DNA of 9,263 nucleotides from an uncultured Fretibacterium sp. (GTDB lineage: Bacteria > Synergistota > Synergistia > Synergistales > Aminobacteriaceae). The notes beneath the pieces are model-generated. The model saw only the letters and a list, made by a program, of their open reading frames with translations, ran no database searches and had not been told where the DNA came from. Of the stretch, positions 4,981 to 9,263 are shown piece by piece; the first letter of the stretch is position 1; each line of letters opens with the position of its first letter. The position numbers were made by a program, and so were the translations under genes. The stretch spans positions 1 to 9,263 of the forward strand of contig NZ_CALHIQ010000081.1 in assembly GCF_938030725.1 (NCBI RefSeq), read 5' to 3'.

Positions 4981-5559
4981 TCACACCCAGAGCCACTCCG
5001 GCTTCGCCCCAGCACCGAGGCGTCTAGCGAGGAACAGCCCTGCCGGCTTGAAATGCCGGCTGCGAGGATTATACCAGATAAACAGCGTTCCACGCTGCCG
5101 GTTCAGGGCCAATTTTACCACAGCTCCCTCGATTAGGGGACCGTACCACGCCAGCACCGCCACGCCCGGCAGGTTGGGCCGGGGTGTCCGCGCGGTGAGC
5201 CGGTTGCCCCGCTCCTGGGGAAGGGCCAGGACCCGCCGTAGCCCGTCCTTTGACCGGACGCTGCGAACGAGGGACATCCGGGCCGCGGCCGCCGTGGGGA
5301 CCCGTCGCCGCACCCTCTCCCCGCGCACCCGCACCAGATCCCGCGAGAAGCGAAAGCCCCGGCTCGAGCACTCGAGCCCGCCGCGGAAGGACAGGAGGGC
5401 GGGGGCCCTCACCTGCATCCGGGTGCGCATCGGGTGGACCTCTGCCCACCTCCGCAGCGTTCCCACCGCGGGGGACTCCATGGCTGGCGTGCCGCAGCGC
5501 ACCCTCAGGCGGCCCAGGACGTGGCGGACGAAATAGCTCCGAATCTCCTCCAGAGCCAC
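4981..5559 (-). CDS. Hypothetical Arg-rich basic protein
   Basis: A 192-aa protein not recognised as any family. By my count it holds about 35 Arg and 4 Lys against 11 acidic residues, so it is strongly basic. Arg is spread throughout, with a dense patch (residues ~73-90, SRDLVRVRGERVRRR). The C-terminal third is better structured, with hydrophobic strands around GVAVLAWYGPLIEGAVVKLAL and GTLFIWYNP, ending PEWLWV. No signal peptide or membrane segment is evident. GTG at 5559 is supported by GGAGGAG at 5567-5573, 7 nt upstream and overlapping the stop of the preceding gene, implying translational coupling. Nucleic-acid or membrane-surface binding is a guess from charge alone. High-GC DNA can inflate Arg content, but the clean start and tight coupling favour a real gene. 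Confidence 0.65.
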   Translation of the reverse strand: MALEEIRSYFVRHVLGRLRVRCGTPAMESPAVGTLRRWAEVHPMRTRMQVRAPALLSFRGGLECSSRGFRFSRDLVRVRGERVRRRVPTAAAARMSLVRSVRSKDGLRRVLALPQERGNRLTARTPRPNLPGVAVLAWYGPLIEGAVVKLALNRQRGTLFIWYNPRSRHFKPAGLFLARRLGAGAKPEWLWV

Positions 5560-5563
5560 CGCC

Positions 5564-6112
5564 CTACTCCTCCCCCAGGGAGGTCAGCGCCTTGCGTATC
5601 CGGCCAAAGGGCTCCAGGAGCTCCATGGTCCTCGCGGCGTCCGTCAGCAGGGAGGCGGTCTGTTGCACCTCGTCCTGCCGCACGCCCTCGGAAAATGTGG
5701 CCCGAAGGGGCGCGCTCACCGCGTCCGCCTGGATCAGCACGACGTTCGCGCCCCCCATGGGCTCCACGCTGCCGGCGCTTTCGAGGGGCGCGTGGGTCGA
5801 GGCGGAGAGCACGACACACTTCGCCTTCTCCAGGGCCTTGATCGGAGCCAGCAGCTCCTCTGCGTCGCAGATCCATAGCTGCGGCTTCGTCTCCACCGCC
5901 CCCAGCAGGCTCTGCAGGATCAGCTCCTCCCGGAGGTAGACGTCCAGCGCGCTGCCGTAGAGGATGCGCTCCAGCTTCGTCGGACGGATCGGGTCCGTGT
6001 ACCGGAAGTCCAGGGGAATCCCCCGAAGGTCCACCACCAGCGAAGCGCCGCGGAACTGGCCCTCCTCGCCGTCGATCACGATGTAGCCCAGGCCGTTATT
6101 CGACGCCATCAC
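5564..6112 (-). CDS. Conserved-looking hypothetical protein (182 aa)
   Basis: Not assigned to a named family. It is a soluble alpha/beta-looking protein: strand GYIVIDG, then GASLVVDLRGIPLDFRYTDPIRPTKLERILYG (residues ~22-53), a well-ordered motif in which a strand leads into D-P-x-R-P-T and an amphipathic helix. Next come LREELILQSLL, LWICDAEELLAPIKAL (~79-94), a CVVLSAS strand, and a C-terminal helical part (EGVRQDEVQQTASLLTDAARTMELLEPFGRIRKAL). GTG 6112 is used as the start because a GGAGG lies about 10 nt upstream; ATG 6109 is nearly as good. It follows the small charged gene by 48 nt and is coupled to the Arg-rich gene (4 nt apart), so the three look like one unit behind fapA. A role in motility or chemotaxis is suggested only by that position. 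Confidence 0.8.
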   Translation of the reverse strand: MMASNNGLGYIVIDGEEGQFRGASLVVDLRGIPLDFRYTDPIRPTKLERILYGSALDVYLREELILQSLLGAVETKPQLWICDAEELLAPIKALEKAKCVVLSASTHAPLESAGSVEPMGGANVVLIQADAVSAPLRATFSEGVRQDEVQQTASLLTDAARTMELLEPFGRIRKALTSLGEE

Positions 6113-6160
6113 GCAAACCCCACCTCCAGCTCCTTCGCTCCATCGACCCGCTGCGCCGTC

Positions 6161-6496
6161 TCAGGCATAGAATTCAAAGCCCTTATCCTGGGTCTTCGCG
6201 GCAACCGCCTCATGAGGCGCCTCGGCCTCCGCTTCCCCTGCCGGCTCGGAGCGCTGAAAGGAGTCCTGGGCGTCACGCCTGCGGCCCTCTCGCTCCTCCT
6301 CGTCGGTGCGGCGGCGCACCTTCCGCACCCCGGCGGCAGCCTCGTTGGCCTGAACCATCTGCGTGCGCCTCAGGCTGTCGCGGACCACCTCCTGTCCCTG
6401 CCCCGTATCCTGGGCGGCCGCGAGGGCATTCCGCGTCAACTGAGCGCTGTTCTCAACGTTAAACTGCGACATCAAAAGGCTGATCGGCTGGACCAT
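6161..6496 (-). CDS. Small charged hypothetical protein, first gene after fapA
   Basis: A 111-aa protein with no recognised domain. An N-terminal helix (MVQPISLLMSQFNVENSAQL) is followed by a Gln/Ala-rich segment, then a highly charged, probably disordered Arg/Glu region (KVRRRTDEEEREGRRRDAQ, residues ~59-77) and an Ala/Glu stretch, ending in a short hydrophobic tail, KGFEFYA. Small proteins with this plan (N-terminal helix, charged middle, short conserved end) sit next to flagellar sigma/fapA genes in some Clostridia, in my recollection; homology is unproven. The start is well supported: AGGAGG at 6504-6509, 7 nt before ATG. The candidate sigma-28 promoter at 6565-6591 lies just upstream. 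The overlapping plus-strand frame lacks a comparable ribosome-binding site and reads as a shadow. Confidence 0.75.
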   Translation of the reverse strand: MVQPISLLMSQFNVENSAQLTRNALAAAQDTGQGQEVVRDSLRRTQMVQANEAAAGVRKVRRRTDEEEREGRRRDAQDSFQRSEPAGEAEAEAPHEAVAAKTQDKGFEFYA

Positions 6497-6564
6497 TCAA
6501 GCACCTCCTAAGGCTTTGGGCGCGCGCCGCCTCCGCCGGAGGACGCCGGCCGCGACCTCGCACT

Positions 6565-6591
6565 ATAGCGGTATGGACAGGACGACGTTTA
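6565..6591 (-). promoter_or_regulatory. Candidate sigma-28 (FliA/SigD) promoter downstream of fapA
   Basis: On the minus strand TAAA (6588-6591) is followed after 16 nt by CCGCTAT (6565-6571). The B. subtilis SigD and E. coli FliA consensus is TAAA, about 15-16 nt, then CCGATAT/CCGATAA, so this matches 4/4 and 6/7 (SigD form) at the right spacing. TAAA includes the TAA stop of fapA. Transcription would start near 6555 and run into the small charged gene and the two unknown genes behind it. The sigma factor likely to read it is encoded upstream in the same block. Confidence 0.6.
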
Positions 6592-8205
6592 GCTTTTTGG
6601 GGCCTTTCCGGCGGGCCGATAGTCGAAGGGCTTAAGCGTCACGGCGCCCTCATCCGCGACGAAGGCCGTGTAGCGGCAGATCTCGCGCACCAGGTACGTG
6701 AGGCCGCGAATGGTGATCTGAACCCCCGGATAGCAGATGTCCCGGACGCGGACGATCCCGCTCTCGTTCAGGACGTCCAACTCGTGCTGGATGTCCCTGA
6801 TCTCCACGCTCATGCTCTCCACGGCAGCCTGAAGCTGAAACTTCATCTTCACCAGGCTCATCAGCATACCCCGCTTCTGGCTGTCCATCTGACCCGACGC
6901 CTCCAGCTTCTTCAGGAAGAGCAGGTTGGGCTCGATCTTCTCCAGGTTCTCGTTGCACCGGTCCACCTCGGCCAGGAGGACGCGCCTCCGCTCCATCAGG
7001 GTCGGCGGGAAGCCCACGACGACCTCCGTCCTGGTCCCCATCTCGCTGCCCAGCACCTGGCAAGAGAACTCCATGCCGCACTCGATGCGTCCTCCGGCCA
7101 CCTGGGACTTCTGGCCGCCGAGGACGATGACCGACTGCTTCGCGTAGATGCGGCTGTGCAGGATGGCGTTCTTCACCGTGATCGTCCCGCCGCTGCGGAT
7201 CGTCGCCTGGTCCGCGAAGCCGATGTTCACGTCGCCCTCGGCCCGGATGGTGGCCTTACCCATGCCCCGGACCCCTGCGTTGATGGTCACGGCGGATTCG
7301 CTGTACACCTCCGCGCCCTCCACCATCTCCCGCACGTCGATGTTGCCCTTGGCGATGACGTGAAAGCCCTCCCGCACCGACCCGTTGATGCGGACCGCGC
7401 CGGTGAAGTCGATGCTCCCCACGCTGAAGTCCACGTCACCCCCGACTTCAAGCTCCGGCAGCACCACCAACTTGCCGCCCTGGTTCTTCAGCTGACCCTC
7501 GACCGTCGCCACAAGGGACAGGGGGTTCTCCTCCGACGGCGCCAGTCCCTCCCCGAAGGAAAAGTCCACGTCCTTCACCTCCGCGGCGGCGAGCGTCGTG
7601 CCGATGACGGTGGAGCCATTTTTGCCGGGGACCGCCGCGTGCTTCACAGCCACCACCTCGCCCGGGTGGACGTTGATCAGAGCACTGCGGCTCCAGAAGT
7701 CGATCTTCTCCCCCTCCCGGATCTCGGGCGGCTTGTCCGGGTCCAGGATCAACTCGATCCGGGCGTTCTTTCCCTCCACAGGGGGGACGCCGCGGGCCAC
7801 CGCCACGTAATCGTCCGAAAAGCGACGGCTCACGAGGTCCTCGATGGCGGCCTCGTCGATCCCAAAGGCTACGTTCCTGGCCTCCAGCGCGCGGCGAACG
7901 CCCTCCGCCGTGGGCCAGGGCTTCGTGAAGAAGGGCGGCTCCAGCAGGACGAAGGCGGTCATGTTGTCCTGCGCGAGCTTCACGATCACCTCCGCGTCCC
8001 GCTCCGCCAGTGGGTCCCGCGGGGCAATCTTGCAGGGCTTCTCGCCCTTGGTGCGGATAAAGGCCTCGGCAACCCTCAGGTCGTACTTGCGCACCCCCTG
8101 CTTCCTCAGGAGGTCGGCCACGTCGTTCTGGGTGAAGTCCCTATCGGAGGCGGAGAGCCAGATACCCTGCTCATTCGCCTCCAGCTTCAGCTTCGCATCT
8201 CCCAC
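6589..8205 (-). CDS. fapA: FapA / DUF342 flagellar assembly family protein
   Basis: A 538-aa cytoplasmic protein of the FapA (DUF342, COG1315) family. Residues ~4-64 form an extra N-terminal module (LKLEANEQGIWLSA, VADLLRKQGVRKYDL, GEKPCKIAP). Residues ~70-225 are the DUF342 N-terminal region ending in the VPGKNGSTVIGTTL motif. Residues ~245-395 are repeated short strands with Gly turns (VEGQLKNQGGKL, GGDVDFSVGSIDF, GSVREGFHVIAKGNIDV, AEGDVNIGF, SGGTITV), a bactofilin-like right-handed beta-helix. About 402-482 is a coiled coil, followed by a closing beta domain. The start at GTG 8205 is set by GGAGG at 8213-8217, 7 nt upstream; the frame stays open to 8253 but without such a site. The gene follows the motility sigma factor by 60 nt. 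FapA has been linked to flagellar placement in Vibrio; its role here is inferred. Confidence 0.9.
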   Translation of the reverse strand: MGDAKLKLEANEQGIWLSASDRDFTQNDVADLLRKQGVRKYDLRVAEAFIRTKGEKPCKIAPRDPLAERDAEVIVKLAQDNMTAFVLLEPPFFTKPWPTAEGVRRALEARNVAFGIDEAAIEDLVSRRFSDDYVAVARGVPPVEGKNARIELILDPDKPPEIREGEKIDFWSRSALINVHPGEVVAVKHAAVPGKNGSTVIGTTLAAAEVKDVDFSFGEGLAPSEENPLSLVATVEGQLKNQGGKLVVLPELEVGGDVDFSVGSIDFTGAVRINGSVREGFHVIAKGNIDVREMVEGAEVYSESAVTINAGVRGMGKATIRAEGDVNIGFADQATIRSGGTITVKNAILHSRIYAKQSVIVLGGQKSQVAGGRIECGMEFSCQVLGSEMGTRTEVVVGFPPTLMERRRVLLAEVDRCNENLEKIEPNLLFLKKLEASGQMDSQKRGMLMSLVKMKFQLQAAVESMSVEIRDIQHELDVLNESGIVRVRDICYPGVQITIRGLTYLVREICRYTAFVADEGAVTLKPFDYRPAGKAPKS

Positions 8206-8219
8206 TGCACACCCTCCCT
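8206..8219 (-). promoter_or_regulatory. Ribosome-binding site that sets the fapA start
   Basis: AGGGAGGG (8212-8219 on the minus strand) stands 7 nt (from GGAGG) before GTG 8205. The longer in-frame alternative at 8253 has no purine-rich site, so 16 upstream codons are probably untranslated. Confidence 0.7.
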
Positions 8220-8265
8220 GCCGCACCGCTCGAACGCCGGCCTTTGAGGCCACGCCGAAACCGGT

Positions 8266-9042
8266 TCAAGGCCGTCGAACGGCCCTCCGGGACTCCGCGC
8301 CCTGGAGCGTCGCCCGCAGCGCGCTCAGCGCGTGTCCATGGATCTGGGAAACGCGTGACTCCGTCACGCCCAGCACGCGCCCGATCTCCTTCAGCGCAAG
8401 CCCCTCGTAATAGTAAAGGGACAGGACCTGCTGCTCCCTCTCCGTGAGCTGCTTCATCGCAGCGACGAGCTGTTCCCGATCGCCCTCGAACTCGAGGCGC
8501 TCCTGCGCCCCCTCCCGATCATCGGCCAGCGTGTCCTCAATGGCAACCTCACCGTCCTCAAGGACGGAAACCTCGTCGAGGGAGGCGATGTAACTCCGAC
8601 TGGCAAGCTCCTGAGCCTCGAGGTACGTCCGCTCATCGACGCCCATCTCCTGCATCACCCAGTCGTCCCGCAGGCGCCCACGGTCCCTCAGCACCCTCTC
8701 CATCGCCCGGTTGAGGCGCTGCACCTTCTCCCGGCCCGTCCGGGAGAACCAGTCGCACTTGCGCAGCTCATCCAGCACGGCGCCCCTAATGCGCGGAACG
8801 GCAAACGTCTGAAAGGAGAAGCCCTTCGACAGGTCGAAGCGCTCGATCGCGTCGAGGAGGCCGAAGATTCCGAAGCTCAAAAGGTCCTCGTAGTCCAAGC
8901 CGGACGGCGGCGTCACCACCATCCGGCCCACTACATACTTGATCAGGGGCAGGTAACGCTTCACGATCCGTTCCCGGCACCCCTCGGAGCGGGTCTCAGC
9001 GTACTCCTTCCACAATGCCGCATCGGCGGCCTCAGGGCACAA
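8266..9042 (-). CDS. fliA: FliA/SigD/WhiG-type motility RNA polymerase sigma factor
   Basis: A 258-aa alternative sigma factor of the sigma-28 type, which directs RNA polymerase to flagellar and chemotaxis promoters. Region 2 (residues ~25-100) contains IVKRYLPLIKYVVGRM, the core-binding and -10 recognition stretch YEDLLSFGIFGLLDAIERFD, then FQTFAVPRIRGAVLDELRKCDWFSR, the RIRGA-hD-LR-DW signature of FliA/WhiG. Region 3 (~101-165) includes the QRLNRAMERVL helix. Region 4 (~190-245) has LTEREQQVLSLYYYEGLALKEIGRVLGVTESRVSQIHGHAL, the -35 helix-turn-helix. The start is taken as TTG 9042: GGAGG at 9050-9054 is 7 nt upstream, while GTG 9066 lacks a site. It lies 57 nt after cheD and 60 nt before fapA, a motility order common in Firmicutes-like anaerobes. 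No anti-sigma factor FlgM is visible here. Confidence 0.93.
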   Translation of the reverse strand: MCPEAADAALWKEYAETRSEGCRERIVKRYLPLIKYVVGRMVVTPPSGLDYEDLLSFGIFGLLDAIERFDLSKGFSFQTFAVPRIRGAVLDELRKCDWFSRTGREKVQRLNRAMERVLRDRGRLRDDWVMQEMGVDERTYLEAQELASRSYIASLDEVSVLEDGEVAIEDTLADDREGAQERLEFEGDREQLVAAMKQLTEREQQVLSLYYYEGLALKEIGRVLGVTESRVSQIHGHALSALRATLQGAESRRAVRRP

Positions 9043-9054
9043 GGCGTCACCTCC
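9043..9054 (-). promoter_or_regulatory. Ribosome-binding site supporting a TTG start for the sigma factor
   Basis: GGAGGTGA (9047-9054 on the minus strand) is 7 nt (from GGAGG) before TTG 9042. There is no ATG near the expected N-terminus, and the in-frame GTG at 9066 lies upstream of this site, so the weak start codon TTG is the most likely one. Confidence 0.6.
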
Positions 9055-9099
9055 ACCATGAAACACAGGAACCGGGCGCTGGTGTCAGAGCTTGGCCCT

Positions 9100-9263
9100 T
9101 CAGATCTCCGTGACGCCCTTCCCCAGGGTCTTGATCTTCAGCATCCAGCTCTCCGTCGAGAACTCCACCGTCCGTCCCTTGTTGCCCCCCGTGTCCGAGG
9201 CGACCAGGGGAATGCCCATCCTGGAGAGCATGTCCGTCGTCTCCTTGACGTTCCGGGCCCCGA
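9100..9263 (-). CDS. cheD: Chemoreceptor glutamine deamidase CheD, C-terminal end (partial)
   Basis: The last 53 codons, read from 9261 to the TGA at 9100-9102; the N-terminal part with the catalytic Cys and His lies beyond the window. The visible part is characteristic of CheD: GARNVKETTDMLSRMGIPLVASDTGGNKGRTVEF, matching the G-x-R-N helix, the 'hGI-hhA-D-GG' strand-turn and the GR-h-F/D strand, followed by the ending KGVTEI. CheD deamidates specific glutamines on chemoreceptors and in B. subtilis also interacts with CheC. Its place directly before the motility sigma factor marks the edge of a chemotaxis/flagellar cluster that continues out of the window. Confidence 0.9.
   Translation of the reverse strand, partial: GARNVKETTDMLSRMGIPLVASDTGGNKGRTVEFSTESWMLKIKTLGKGVTEI

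Noticed and set aside
3390..5027. A 545-codon open frame on the plus strand
   Set aside because: It runs antisense to the 106-aa protein, DUF501 and S1 genes, all recognised by motif or by start signal. Its translation is low-complexity Arg/Pro/Ala text typical of a shadow frame in GC-rich DNA.
6212..6511. A 99-codon plus-strand frame overlapping the small charged gene
   Set aside because: It has no ribosome-binding site and lies against the strand of the operon. The minus-strand frame has AGGAGG 7 nt before its ATG and fits its neighbours.
6527..6550. Short GC palindrome CCTCCGCCGGAGG as a repeat element or terminator
   Set aside because: Only a 5-bp stem with no T-run on either strand. 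Similar short stems occur by chance in DNA this GC-rich.
6784..8247. A 487-codon open frame on the plus strand opposite fapA
   Set aside because: Its His/Leu/Arg-rich composition is that of the complement of a coding frame. FapA on the other strand has clear domain motifs and a ribosome-binding site.

Overview
The window is high-GC bacterial DNA that is densely packed with genes. A cheD - motility sigma factor - fapA order, followed by lineage-specific unknown genes, together with an S1/DUF501 gene pair, COG5266-type periplasmic proteins and a split chromate transporter, fits a flagellated member of the Synergistota (Synergistetes) or a close anaerobic, Firmicutes-like relative. This placement is inferred from gene content and protein style. 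It was not tested by alignment.

Layout. (1) Positions 1-1415, plus strand: the 3' end of a PD-(D/E)XK nuclease-fold protein, then two short ChrA-type chromate transporter subunits whose reading frames overlap by 23 nt. (2) Positions 1451-3830, minus strand: a unit of three exported proteins read from a strong sigma-70-type promoter (3799-3826). In order of transcription they are a 106-aa Cys/His protein and two DUF4198/COG5266 (CbiK/NikK-like) periplasmic proteins. The unit ends at an 11-bp hairpin terminator that lies between it and the convergent chromate genes. All three precursors are predicted to be cleaved after Ala24, exposing His25 as the mature N-terminus. This suggests a periplasmic metal-handling module. 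(3) Positions 3813-4925, minus strand: an S1-domain RNA-binding protein followed closely by a DUF501 protein. The last codons of the DUF501 gene contain the -35 box of the metal unit. (4) Positions 4981-9263, minus strand: a motility/chemotaxis block. In order of transcription it holds cheD (partial), a FliA/SigD/WhiG-type sigma factor, fapA (DUF342), and three unrecognised genes: a small charged protein, a 182-aa protein and a very Arg-rich 192-aa protein. A good match to a sigma-28 promoter starts on the fapA stop codon and points into those three unknown genes, so the sigma factor encoded just upstream may control them.

The two parts most worth following up are the periplasmic module with three N-terminal histidines and its tandem-repeat leader, and the three unknown genes that may belong to the sigma-28 regulon. 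No tRNA, rRNA, CRISPR array, insertion sequence or integrase was seen. No gene-free stretch exceeds about 180 nt.
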